Shown here in pieces: positions 15,927 to 24,687 of a DNA stretch of 64,000 bases. Numbering within the stretch: position 1 is the stretch's first letter; each line of letters starts with the position of its first letter. Source of the DNA: CAYUYV01 sp964522525 (GTDB lineage Bacteria > Pseudomonadota > Alphaproteobacteria > JAJFIK01); the NCBI GenBank assembly GCA_964522525.1, contig CAZFWG010000016.1, forward strand, positions 1 to 64,000, in the 5' to 3' direction. A program made the position numbers and the translations under genes. The notes below the pieces were generated by a model. That model made no database searches and was not told the DNA's origin. It saw only the letters and a list, made by a program, of their open reading frames with translations.

Positions 15927-18055
15927 CAGGCGGCCTCCCCGCTGGTCAATAAGTTCCCAAGGATGGTTTCCGGCGGCGCCAGCGCCACGGCCCGGCCATG
16001 GTCCATGTGGAGGACCCGATCCGCCAGGCGCAGCAGACTGGGCCTGTGAGAAATGATCAGAACCGTCCGTTTGCCGCGCTCTTCGGCAATGAACCTCGAC
16101 AGATAAGCGGTAGACGTGCTGTCCAAACCTTGTTCCGGTTCATCCAGGATCAGAAGCCGAGGGTTTCGGACAAGGGCGCGGGCCAGGATGATGCCGCGCC
16201 GCAGTCCCCGCGTAATGGTTTTGGAATGGGTATCCCCGATCCGGGTTTCAAATCCGTGCGGGAGCTGCGAAACGGTGTGGCTCAGACCGACAGCGTCGAC
16301 CACATTGCGGAACTGCTCCTCATCGATGGGCGGGGCCCCCAGGAGAATGTTCTGGCGAATGGTTCCGTAGAACAGATCAGACTGTTGTGGGGCATAGCCG
16401 ATCAGTTTGCGCAATTCATAGGCGTCGATCTGGCGGACATCATGTTCGTCGACCCTCACATGGCCGCTTTGTGCTTCATAGAGGCGCAGAATCAGCCTGA
16501 TGACGCTCGTCTTGCCGCTGCTGCTGGGTCCGGTGATACCGAAGATCTCACCGGGGCGGATATCGAAGGAAAGGCCCCTGAGGATCGGTTCCGGAGCTGC
16601 CTGATATTTGAAGACAACCCGTTCGAAACGGATGGCCATGGGTGTGTTCAGGGCCGCGGGCAGCCGACCGGACAATTTCACATCATTGTGCAGACCAAAA
16701 AAGCGGTCCACATGATTGAGGGTTTCGACGGTCTGTACGAGCTTGCCTGCCGCGGTCACCAAGGTCTGAAAGGGACTCAGGAGGCGCCACACAAGGGCCA
16801 TGGCGGCAATCAAGCCGCCGGTGGTCAAGTCACCCGCAATGACCATCAAGGTCCCGAGCACAATGGTTGTGGTGACACAGATATTCATGACAAGGCTGGT
16901 CATGGCTTCGAGAGTGCCAGCCGCGCGTCTCTGTTTCGCGCCTTCGGTCGTCGCCCGGGCCGAGAGCTCCCGGAAGCGCTGTTGCCAAAGATCCGACACG
17001 CCGGCCTGGACGACCACTTGGGCATTGTTCGCGCTTTCGAGGAAGAAGGCCTGGCGGGCATTTTCGCTTTTGGCCTGGCCCCGATCCAGCTGGTGGCGCC
17101 ACCGCCCAATGAGCCAACTTGTCAAGACAAGGAGCAAAGCGCCGACCGTCGGGATCAGGGCCAAGGGGCCGGCAATGATCCAAAGCGCGAGAAAAGAGAT
17201 GATGACGAATGGCAACTCTACCGTGGCGGAGGCGAGGGGCCCACTGAAGAAATCGCGCAAGCCCTCAAATTCTTTAAGGCGTTGAAGCTGGGCGCTGACG
17301 GGCGCGTTGTCCATTCTGACAAGGGGGAGTTTGAAAAGCTTGGTGAAGGCCGCCGTTCCGATCAAGTGGTCCATCCGGGCCGCCAACCAAGCCAGCGTCT
17401 TCGCCTTGATCAGACGGACGACCAGTTCCACCGCAACAAGAGCCACCAAGGCCAGCGCCAACATCGGCAGGGCGACACCGGACTGTTGGCCGATCACCCG
17501 GTCATAGATCACCATGATCATCACCGGTCCGGCGATCGCCAGGCAATTGATCACGAAAGAAACGATCAACAGGACCCGCCAATGGTCGCCAAAGCGGCGG
17601 ACCATATCTTGGAACCATCCGCCGCTCTTCCCTTTGTTCTGTGGGCTGTCCACGTTCCCATCGGCGGAGAGCCGCCCGATCGTGTAGAAGGCGGTATAGT
17701 GTTTCCGCTCAGCGTCGCCGATCGGCCTTGAGCCGTATTGTGTCACGATACGGAACGGATTGTTTTCCGAGACATCCACCGGAACGATGGTGCGTCCCGT
17801 TGCCGATTGCGCAAGAACAAGACCGAATTGCGGATGGGCCTGGTCCAGAGGCTTGTCCACGCGGCGTGTCGTGAAGCCAAGCGCCAGGAGGGCGTTGCGC
17901 AGATCCGCAGGCGTTACATGGTCAACAAAATGGGGCAATGCCTCATGAATGGCGGCTTCGGATCCCGTCCAGCAGAGCCGTTCCAGGATAACTCTTAGAA
18001 GATGCCGGGCCTCCTGGGGTGACCAGTGCAGGCCCGTTGGTGTCATGACGGTCAT
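15926..18055 (-). CDS. Type I secretion ABC transporter, ATPase/permease subunit 1
   Basis: This 709-residue ABC half-transporter has a soluble N-terminal domain of about 150 residues, where no peptidase Cys/His pair is evident. A six-helix membrane domain follows (VLLIVSFVINCLAIAGPVMIMVIYDRVIGQ is its first part), then a nucleotide-binding domain. The NBD has Walker A GPSSSGKTS, Q-loop YAPQQSDLF, Walker B LLILDEPEQGLD and switch ISHRPS. The ABC signature, normally LSGGQ, reads TRGLR. The gene overlaps the second ABC gene by 4 bases (ATGA) and the HlyD gene by 1 base. It presumably forms a heterodimer with the next half-transporter to export the RTX protein encoded divergently. The substrate is inferred from proximity. 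Confidence 0.85.
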   Translation of the reverse strand: MTVMTPTGLHWSPQEARHLLRVILERLCWTGSEAAIHEALPHFVDHVTPADLRNALLALGFTTRRVDKPLDQAHPQFGLVLAQSATGRTIVPVDVSENNPFRIVTQYGSRPIGDAERKHYTAFYTIGRLSADGNVDSPQNKGKSGGWFQDMVRRFGDHWRVLLIVSFVINCLAIAGPVMIMVIYDRVIGQQSGVALPMLALALVALVAVELVVRLIKAKTLAWLAARMDHLIGTAAFTKLFKLPLVRMDNAPVSAQLQRLKEFEGLRDFFSGPLASATVELPFVIISFLALWIIAGPLALIPTVGALLLVLTSWLIGRWRHQLDRGQAKSENARQAFFLESANNAQVVVQAGVSDLWQQRFRELSARATTEGAKQRRAAGTLEAMTSLVMNICVTTTIVLGTLMVIAGDLTTGGLIAAMALVWRLLSPFQTLVTAAGKLVQTVETLNHVDRFFGLHNDVKLSGRLPAALNTPMAIRFERVVFKYQAAPEPILRGLSFDIRPGEIFGITGPSSSGKTSVIRLILRLYEAQSGHVRVDEHDVRQIDAYELRKLIGYAPQQSDLFYGTIRQNILLGAPPIDEEQFRNVVDAVGLSHTVSQLPHGFETRIGDTHSKTITRGLRRGIILARALVRNPRLLILDEPEQGLDSTSTAYLSRFIAEERGKRTVLIISHRPSLLRLADRVLHMDHGRAVALAPPETILGNLLTSGEAA

Positions 18056-19770
18056 GAGGCCCTCGCTTCATCAAGGGCCGCCCGGTCCCGCGAAGCCTGT
18101 TTGCCCGGTCCGGTCTGGCAGATCAAACGCCGATTCTCGATCGTGTAGATGACGTCGCACAATGCCAGATAGGACGGGCGATCGGAAACCAGGAAAATTG
18201 TACGGCGTTCGGAGTTTTTCGCGACAATCTTCTTGACGATACCGTCACTTCTTATATCGAGGCCGACATTGCCTTCGTCAAACAAAATGATCCTGGGATT
18301 GCAGACAAGCCCCCGGGCGATCAGCAGCTTTTGAACAAGGCCCGGCGGCAAGCTTTCCGCAGCCGTATTAGAAAGGGGGGTATCAAGACCCCGGGGAAGG
18401 GACATGAGGAAATCCTCAAGTCCCACAAGGTTGAGCGCAGCGCGGGCCTGTTCGGTGTAGCGCGTCGGATAATCACCATCGCCGTAGTCGCTCCGGAACA
18501 TGGTGACATTTTGCAGGATCGTCCCTGCAAACAAGACGCCATCGGCACCGATATAGGTCGTCCGTACAGGATGGCTCCGCTCCCTTGTCAAGGGTGTGCC
18601 GCCGATGATTACCCGCCCGCTTTGGGCCATGATTTCCCCATTGATCAGTTTCATAAGCGCGGTCTTGCCGGAGCCGGGAGGGCCGACAATACCGACCACC
18701 GCGCCGGCGGGCGCCAGCAGCGTGACTTCATCCAGAAGGGGCAAATCCATTTCCGGCGGATGGATCGTGACACGATCGACAAAGACGTGGCCTGCCACTT
18801 CATCATCCGATACCGTCACATCACGCTCTGGGCCGTTTCCGGCGCGATCGAGACGGGCGGTGAGTCGGCGCGCGGCCGCGAACGTGGGGCCGAAGCGGGA
18901 CAGGGCGATGGCGGCTCTTGCCACCGGCTGCATCATGCGTCCGGCCAGCACGGAGGTGGCGGCAAGGGCACCGATTGTTATGTCGCCGACGAGCGCGATC
19001 GCTGCGCCGAATGTGACAACGATGCCGGTCATCGAGGTCGACATGGTCGCCGTTATTGCCTGGTTCGTCCCCATACAGAGGGAAAATCTCTCCACGGCGC
19101 GTGCCGAGGCATTCTGAAGCCGCTCGTGGCGTCTCTGGATCGCCTGCTCCGCTGACAGGGCCTTGATCGTCTGATAACCGAGCAGTGTTTCCAGGAGAAA
19201 GTTGAAGCGGCGGGTGTCCCCATCGATTTGCCGTTCGGACGCCTGGAGAATACGTTCGGCGAGAAGCATGATGAGCACGAGAACGCTGACAGCGAGGCTG
19301 ACGGGCAACAGGGCGAGGGGACCGGCAATGAAAAAAATCAGGATGGCGGCCGCCAGGGCGAAAGGGAGATCGAGCAGTGCGGTACCGATGGCCCCGAAGC
19401 GGAAATCCCGAACCCGCGCGACATCTTTCAAAAGGGTGATGTCCTGCCCGACAGTGCGTTCTTCGGTCTTGTCCGACGCTTGCCGTAGAACGTCCCGGAA
19501 CAGAACACCCGACAGATGATGTTCGAAACGCGCGGCGAGTTCCGCCAGCAAGCGTGCACGCAGAATGCGGAACAGGGCCTCACAGATCAGCGCGGCGGCA
19601 ATAATGCCACCGAGATAGCCAAGGCTGCTGAAGGAGGCATGGGGAATGATCCTGTCATAGATCTGCAGCAGCGAAAGCGGCAGCGCCAGGCCCAGAATAT
19701 TGATGGCGAATGTCGCAACAATGACGGAGGGCCGGCATGTCGGCATTGCCAATGTGGGAATTGTCGGCAT
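18052..19770 (-). CDS. Type I secretion ABC transporter, ATPase/permease subunit 2 (degenerate NBD)
   Basis: This second ABC half-transporter has about 572 residues. The membrane domain starts directly (FAINILGLALPLSLLQIYDRIIPHASF is the hallmark first part of type I secretion permeases) and is followed by an NBD. Walker A is intact (GPPGSGKTA), but the Q-loop Gln is replaced (YIGADGVLF), the signature reads SLPPGL, Walker B is ILFDEGNVGLD, and the switch His is Asp (VSDRPS). This suggests a regulatory or poorly hydrolysing site paired with the better-conserved partner encoded next. I prefer the ATG at 19770, which follows a GGGTGG stretch; the frame opens at 19803. It is the first gene of the secretion operon, divergent from the RTX gene. 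Confidence 0.82.
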   Translation of the reverse strand: MPTIPTLAMPTCRPSVIVATFAINILGLALPLSLLQIYDRIIPHASFSSLGYLGGIIAAALICEALFRILRARLLAELAARFEHHLSGVLFRDVLRQASDKTEERTVGQDITLLKDVARVRDFRFGAIGTALLDLPFALAAAILIFFIAGPLALLPVSLAVSVLVLIMLLAERILQASERQIDGDTRRFNFLLETLLGYQTIKALSAEQAIQRRHERLQNASARAVERFSLCMGTNQAITATMSTSMTGIVVTFGAAIALVGDITIGALAATSVLAGRMMQPVARAAIALSRFGPTFAAARRLTARLDRAGNGPERDVTVSDDEVAGHVFVDRVTIHPPEMDLPLLDEVTLLAPAGAVVGIVGPPGSGKTALMKLINGEIMAQSGRVIIGGTPLTRERSHPVRTTYIGADGVLFAGTILQNVTMFRSDYGDGDYPTRYTEQARAALNLVGLEDFLMSLPRGLDTPLSNTAAESLPPGLVQKLLIARGLVCNPRIILFDEGNVGLDIRSDGIVKKIVAKNSERRTIFLVSDRPSYLALCDVIYTIENRRLICQTGPGKQASRDRAALDEARAS

Positions 19771-19926
19771 TGTTAAGGACCACCCTCTCCAACTCTCTCG
19801 CATTTACCAAGGATGGGTTGAGAAAGCTTGAAGGCAGGAGGGTAAGATTCCGTTTACGAAAAATCCTATCAAAGAGTAAATAATTTTACGCTACCCTGCT
19901 ATTTCGCAGTATCGGGGGAAGCAATC

Positions 19927-22900
19927 ATGGTCGAGACATATACGGAAGAGGGCCCGAAACCCGCGGCGCGTCTTGAAGTGTCTCCCGCGCCGGCCAATCG
20001 GCCGGCTGCGCAGCAAGAAAACGGTAGTGACCAAGGGAAGCTGCAGGATGTGACTGTTGCCCACAATGGATCCCTTGATCTTCTTGAAAAGGTGGATCCC
20101 GTCACATTTGCCAAGATGATGGTGATGGCCAATCCTCTTGACACGCTTGATACCGAGGCGGTGGAGGATCATCAGTCAGAGACCTCTGTTTCCAAATCTC
20201 CATTTGCTCTTGATCAAGATCACTTGTCTCTCGATTGTCTGGGAAATGGGCTACCTCAGTCCGGTCCGTCCCACAGGAAGTCGGAAGAGACCGCATGTGC
20301 TCCCGTCACGGAGATGTCTGAAGGATCGTCCATTCCGGCACCAATCAATCCGGATATTCTGATCCCTGGCGAGGGTGATCAGGTTCAGCCATTGGGAGTG
20401 GAAGTACTCACGAACCTGGATGGCGTTGGATATCTCACGGACGACCCCACGAATGATCCGTCGAATGTTGAAGAAGATGCGGCGGAAACCGACGCGTCAC
20501 CCACCAATGGTGAGTCCGCGCCATCGGAGAGCAACGGCATTTCCGGGGCGGAGGGAGCTGCCTCCTATGATCAGCCCACAAATGTGAACGCATTTGGTAT
20601 TCCTGATTCCATCCTTACCGCTCTCGCTGCGACCAATTTCAGCCTGTCCTCTTCTACTCCCTCTCCCGGCAGCGATGATGATCCGTCTCCCGCTGTTTTG
20701 CCTCCAGCCGCACAAAATGGTGCAAGCGGGGACGGGATGTCTGACATGCCCGACGAACCAGACATGGGAGCGATACCACTGGACATGGTTGAGACACCGA
20801 TTGACCCTGTCCCTGCGCTGCCCATCAACAACCCCCCGTTGGCAAAGGTGATCGGTCTCCAGACGGCGACAGAGGATATGCCGTTCAGTATTGACCTGTC
20901 GGACTCGTTCCAGGACGTTGACGGAGATACCTTGCGTTTCGCCATGACGGAGAATGCGCCGGCGTGGCTGTCAATCGATGCGGCAACCGGCATGCTCACA
21001 GGGACGCCGGACAATGACGATGTCGGAACGCATACTGTGACCGTGATCGCGGTCGATCCGAGGGGGGCGGATGCTTCCCTGGAAGTTCTTGTCAATGTCG
21101 GCAATGTCAATGATGCGCCCACGGGCCTTCTTCTGACAAACACGACCATCGCCGAAAACAGTTCCGGCGAATTGGTGGTGGCAACACTCGCGGCCAACGA
21201 TCCGGATGCATTCGATACACATGCCTTTACACTGATCTCCAGTTCCAGCGCATCCGGACTTTTGTCACCTGAGGACACCCCGTTTGAGATTATCGGCAAC
21301 GAATTGCGCTTGCGGATGGGTGCGCTTCTCGATTTTGAGACGGATCCGGTCTATGACGTGACAATCGAGGTCGGGGATGCCGGAGGCTTGACCCATCTGG
21401 CGACCGTCTCCATCAGTGTGCTTGACGTGGCGGAAACGATCGCGCTTTCCGATGGCGGGGACGTTTTTATCGATGGTGGGATTGCCGAAGCTGCGGTCAT
21501 TGGCGGCAATGGCGATGATACCATTACCGGATCGACCGGCAATGACAGCATAGACGGCGGTGCCGGCAATGACCTTCTTTCTGGCGGTGCCGGGGATGAC
21601 ACGATTTTCTCGGGCCGAGGCGGGGACACGATTGATGGCGGGGAGGGTTCGGACACCATCTACCTCGATAATGTCACGAACGGACAGGTCAATGTGGTGA
21701 CAGATAGTGGATTGATGGGTACGGACCGTATTGTCTTGACGGGGAGTGCGGTCAGCCATGAGCTTCAAAATGATTTCTCGGTGGCGTCCGGTATCGAGAT
21801 CATTGATGGTTCCTTGCTCTCAGGCGAGACGCTCCATTCCGTCGGTGCGGTGACTTTCGATTTCTCAGGCGTGACGTTGATCGGCGTTGATCTCGTTGCA
21901 GGCAGCGAGGAGAGCGATACGATCATCGGATCGTCGGGCGATGATGTCATTGATGGTCGGGAAGGGGCGGACAGTCTTCTTGGCGGTGACGGGGATGACA
22001 CGATTTTCGCGGGCGAGGGGGCGGACACGGTCGATGGCGGCGCGGGATCGGACACGATCTACCTCCATAACCTCAGTGTGGACGGAAACAATCACATTAC
22101 GGATAGTGGAACTTCCGGTATCGATCGACTCATCTTGACGGGCGACCCCAAGGGTTACGAAATTCAAAACGACTTCTCCGCTGCGTCCGGGATTGAGATC
22201 GTCGATGGCTCGGCTCTGTCGGGTGAGACATTGACGTCCCGCGGTGCTCTGAATTTTGACCTCTCCTCCATCACCCTGATCGGCGTGGACCTTATTGCCG
22301 GTGGTTCCGACAAAGACACGATCATCGGATCGTCGGGCGATGATGTCATTGATGGTCGGGAAGGGGCGGACAGTCTTCTTGGCGGTGACGGGGATGACAC
22401 GATTTTCGCGGGCGAGGGGGCGGACACGGTCGATGGCGGCGCGGGATCGGACACGATCTACCTCCATAACCTCAGTGTGGACGGAAACAATCACATTACG
22501 GATAGTGGAACTTCCGGTATCGATCGACTCATCTTGACGGGCGACCCCAAGGGTTACGAAATTCAAAACGACTTCTCCGCTGCGTCCGGGATTGAGATCG
22601 TCGATGGCTCGGCTCTGTCGGGTGAGACATTGACGTCCCGCGGTGCTCTGAATTTTGACCTCTCCTCCATCACCCTGATCGGCGTGGACCTTATTGCCGG
22701 TGGTTCCGACAAAGACACGATCATCGGATCGTCAGGCGACGATGTCATTGATGGTCGGGAAGGGGCGGACAGTCTTTTCGGAGGGGCTGGGGACGATACC
22801 ATCTTCTCGGGCCGTGGCGGGGATGTCATCGACGGTGGAGAAGGATCGGATACGATCTATCTCCACAATCACACGAACGGCCAAATCAATACGGTGACCG

Positions 22901-23580
22901 ACAGTGGTTCGACGGGCACGGACCGCATTATCCTGACCGGAAGTGCGAACACCCACGAACTGCAAAGCGATTTCTCTGCCTCATCGGGGATCGAGATCAT
23001 TGACGGCTCAGGCCTCGTTGGCGAGAATTTGATTTCAGTCGGCGTGGTCAATTTTGATTTTAGCGGCGTTACGCTTATCGATGTCGATCTCATTAGAGGC
23101 GGCGCAGAGAACGACACGATCATTGGTTCTTCCGGTGCTGACAATATCGAAGGCGGGGCTGCCGACGATGTTCTGTCCGGTGGCGACGGAGATGACACCT
23201 TGGTCGGCGACTCAGGCGCCGATTTGTTGAGCGGCGATGCCGGCAACGATGTCCTAGAGGGCGGGGGCGGCAATGACACCCTGTCGGGTGGGGATGGCGT
23301 CGATACCCTCTACGGCGAAGACGGGCATGACCTGTTCCTTGTGACCCAAGGTGAAGGTAACGATGTTATCGAAGGGGGCGGTGGTAGTTGGACTGACACG
23401 ATCGAGATTCAACCCCTCGCGGACGGCTCTGCTCTGAACTGGACGATTGACTTGGATCCGGGTGCGACGGTGACTTCTAGTGGCGCCAACGTGCTTACGG
23501 GTACGGATCTGTCCGGCACGATTACATTCGATGACGGCACCGAGATCGACTTTCGTGAAATCGAACAGATCCAGTGGTAA
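19927..23580 (+). CDS. Large RTX / cadherin-like secreted protein
   Basis: This acidic protein has 1217 residues. The first 290 or so are low-complexity and lack a signal peptide, as usual for type I substrates. A dystroglycan-type cadherin-like domain follows (about 305-395; FSIDLSDSFQDVDGDTLRFA, PDNDDVGTHTVTVIAVDPRGA). Then comes a cadherin-like domain (about 396-510; NVNDAPTGLLLTNTTIAENS). RTX calcium-binding nonapeptides (GGxGxDxI type) run from about 515 to 1130, organised in 133-residue units, each holding an RTX block and an ITDSG...GIEIVDGS segment. The C terminus (TITFDDGTEIDFREIEQIQW) resembles a type I export signal. A GGGGAAG ribosome site precedes the ATG. Being divergent from the ABC/HlyD operon, it is its likely substrate, probably a surface adhesin; an enzymatic domain is not seen. 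Confidence 0.85.
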   Translation: MVETYTEEGPKPAARLEVSPAPANRPAAQQENGSDQGKLQDVTVAHNGSLDLLEKVDPVTFAKMMVMANPLDTLDTEAVEDHQSETSVSKSPFALDQDHLSLDCLGNGLPQSGPSHRKSEETACAPVTEMSEGSSIPAPINPDILIPGEGDQVQPLGVEVLTNLDGVGYLTDDPTNDPSNVEEDAAETDASPTNGESAPSESNGISGAEGAASYDQPTNVNAFGIPDSILTALAATNFSLSSSTPSPGSDDDPSPAVLPPAAQNGASGDGMSDMPDEPDMGAIPLDMVETPIDPVPALPINNPPLAKVIGLQTATEDMPFSIDLSDSFQDVDGDTLRFAMTENAPAWLSIDAATGMLTGTPDNDDVGTHTVTVIAVDPRGADASLEVLVNVGNVNDAPTGLLLTNTTIAENSSGELVVATLAANDPDAFDTHAFTLISSSSASGLLSPEDTPFEIIGNELRLRMGALLDFETDPVYDVTIEVGDAGGLTHLATVSISVLDVAETIALSDGGDVFIDGGIAEAAVIGGNGDDTITGSTGNDSIDGGAGNDLLSGGAGDDTIFSGRGGDTIDGGEGSDTIYLDNVTNGQVNVVTDSGLMGTDRIVLTGSAVSHELQNDFSVASGIEIIDGSLLSGETLHSVGAVTFDFSGVTLIGVDLVAGSEESDTIIGSSGDDVIDGREGADSLLGGDGDDTIFAGEGADTVDGGAGSDTIYLHNLSVDGNNHITDSGTSGIDRLILTGDPKGYEIQNDFSAASGIEIVDGSALSGETLTSRGALNFDLSSITLIGVDLIAGGSDKDTIIGSSGDDVIDGREGADSLLGGDGDDTIFAGEGADTVDGGAGSDTIYLHNLSVDGNNHITDSGTSGIDRLILTGDPKGYEIQNDFSAASGIEIVDGSALSGETLTSRGALNFDLSSITLIGVDLIAGGSDKDTIIGSSGDDVIDGREGADSLFGGAGDDTIFSGRGGDVIDGGEGSDTIYLHNHTNGQINTVTDSGSTGTDRIILTGSANTHELQSDFSASSGIEIIDGSGLVGENLISVGVVNFDFSGVTLIDVDLIRGGAENDTIIGSSGADNIEGGAADDVLSGGDGDDTLVGDSGADLLSGDAGNDVLEGGGGNDTLSGGDGVDTLYGEDGHDLFLVTQGEGNDVIEGGGGSWTDTIEIQPLADGSALNWTIDLDPGATVTSSGANVLTGTDLSGTITFDDGTEIDFREIEQIQW
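21921..22718 (+). repeat. Exact 399-bp tandem duplication inside the RTX gene
   Basis: Bases 21921-22319 and 22320-22718 are identical by direct line-by-line comparison. The unit is 133 codons, so the frame is kept. A third, diverged partial copy starts at 22719, with a difference within the first 20 bases. Confidence 0.93.
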
Positions 23581-23621
23581 GCGGCGCTTGACAAGGCTGG
23601 AAGAAGGGCTGGGACCGTGAT

Positions 23622-23673
23622 TTGACGGCCGGCGCGGGGCCCTGCTAGCGTCCTCCCAAGACTAATTGGGAGG
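23622..23673 (+). promoter_or_regulatory. Promoter and hairpin/palindrome before the dehalogenase-like gene
   Basis: TTGACG (23622-23627) and TAGCGT (23646-23651), 18 bases apart, form a plausible sigma-70 promoter. Next comes a perfect 8-bp inverted repeat, CCTCCCAA (23652-23659) and TTGGGAGG (23666-23673), with a 6-base loop. The right arm contains the ribosome site GGGAGG, 5 bases before the ATG at 23679. Confidence 0.6.
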
Positions 23674-23678
23674 TCACC

Positions 23679-24677
23679 ATGGATGTGTTGCGAACGCCGG
23701 ATGCGCGGTTTAACAGCCTGTCGGCTTATCCGTTTGCGCCCCATTATCATGAGGTCAGCGCCGCCGATGGAACACCGCTGCGCCTCCACTTTGTGGATGA
23801 GGGGCCGCGGGATGGTCCGCTGATCCTGTGCATGCATGGCCAACCGTCCTGGTCCTATCTTTATCGCAAGATGATTCCCTTCCTGACGGGCGCGGGTTTT
23901 CGCGTGGTCGTCCCCGATCTGGTCGGCTTCGGCCGTTCCGACAAGCCTGCTCAAATGGCAGATTATACCTATGCGGCCCATGTGGACTGGATGGAGCAAT
24001 GGCTGACGGGTGTCGATCTGCGCGATGCCACACTGGTGTGCCAGGACTGGGGTGGGCTGATCGGCTTGCGGGTGGTGGCGGACCATCCCGACCGCTTTGC
24101 CCGCTTGGTGATTGCCAATACGGGTCTGCCCGATACAGAACTGGTGCCCGATGAGGTTTCGGAGATGCTGGGTGGCTTTTTCCCGAGCGTGCCCGTGCCG
24201 GATGCGCCCATGGTGATCCAGAAATTCGCCGAGGGGGCACCGGAAGCGTTCCTCTACTGGGTCAAATATGCGAGCGAGGCCCCCTCCTTCCTGGTTCGCG
24301 ATGTCTTCCGTATCTTGAGCAATATCGAAGATGAGGCCGTTCTCGACGGCTATGAGGCGCCGTTTCCCGATAACAGCTTCGCTGCCGGTGCGCGGGCGTT
24401 CCCGACCCTTGTGCCGCTGCTGCCCCATCAGAAGGCGGAACGGGAAGCCAATGACCGGGCCTGGGCGGTGCTCGAGCAGTTCACCCGCCCGGTGCTGACC
24501 GCGTTCAGCGACGGGGATCCCGTTACCCGGGGCGGTGAGAAGCCCTTCCAGGAGCGCATCCCCGGGGCGCGCAGCGTCAGCCATGTGACGATCAAAGGCG
24601 CCGGCCATTTTCTCCAGGAAGATCAGTCCCAGTCCTTTTCCGAGGCGATCATCCGTTTCATGAATGAATCGGCGTAA
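23679..24677 (+). CDS. Haloalkane dehalogenase-like alpha/beta hydrolase
   Basis: This 332-residue alpha/beta hydrolase most resembles subfamily I haloalkane dehalogenases, which hydrolyse carbon-halogen bonds to an alcohol and halide. It has HGQPSWSYLYRKM (oxyanion-hole region, residues 53-65), GFGRSDKP, and the nucleophile motif CQDWGG with Asp123 and the halide-binding Trp124. SDGDPVT supplies the catalytic acid and GAGHFLQED the histidine. Asp rather than Ser as nucleophile excludes ordinary esterases; fluoroacetate dehalogenases and epoxide hydrolases also use Asp, but the DhlA-like spacing of HGxPSWSYLYRKM argues for a haloalkane dehalogenase. The gene has its own promoter and precedes a crotonase gene by 10 bases. 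The natural substrate is unknown. Confidence 0.8.
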   Translation: MDVLRTPDARFNSLSAYPFAPHYHEVSAADGTPLRLHFVDEGPRDGPLILCMHGQPSWSYLYRKMIPFLTGAGFRVVVPDLVGFGRSDKPAQMADYTYAAHVDWMEQWLTGVDLRDATLVCQDWGGLIGLRVVADHPDRFARLVIANTGLPDTELVPDEVSEMLGGFFPSVPVPDAPMVIQKFAEGAPEAFLYWVKYASEAPSFLVRDVFRILSNIEDEAVLDGYEAPFPDNSFAAGARAFPTLVPLLPHQKAEREANDRAWAVLEQFTRPVLTAFSDGDPVTRGGEKPFQERIPGARSVSHVTIKGAGHFLQEDQSQSFSEAIIRFMNESA

Positions 24678-24687
24678 GGGCAAAACC

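Noticed and set aside
15998..17731. 577-codon plus-strand open frame antisense to the ABC transporter gene
   Set aside because: It is a shadow of the ABC gene caused by high GC; no ribosome site or recognisable domain.
21540..23300. CRISPR-like array
   Set aside because: The repeats are RTX coding repeats with varied spacing and a maintained reading frame, not short identical repeats with unique spacers.
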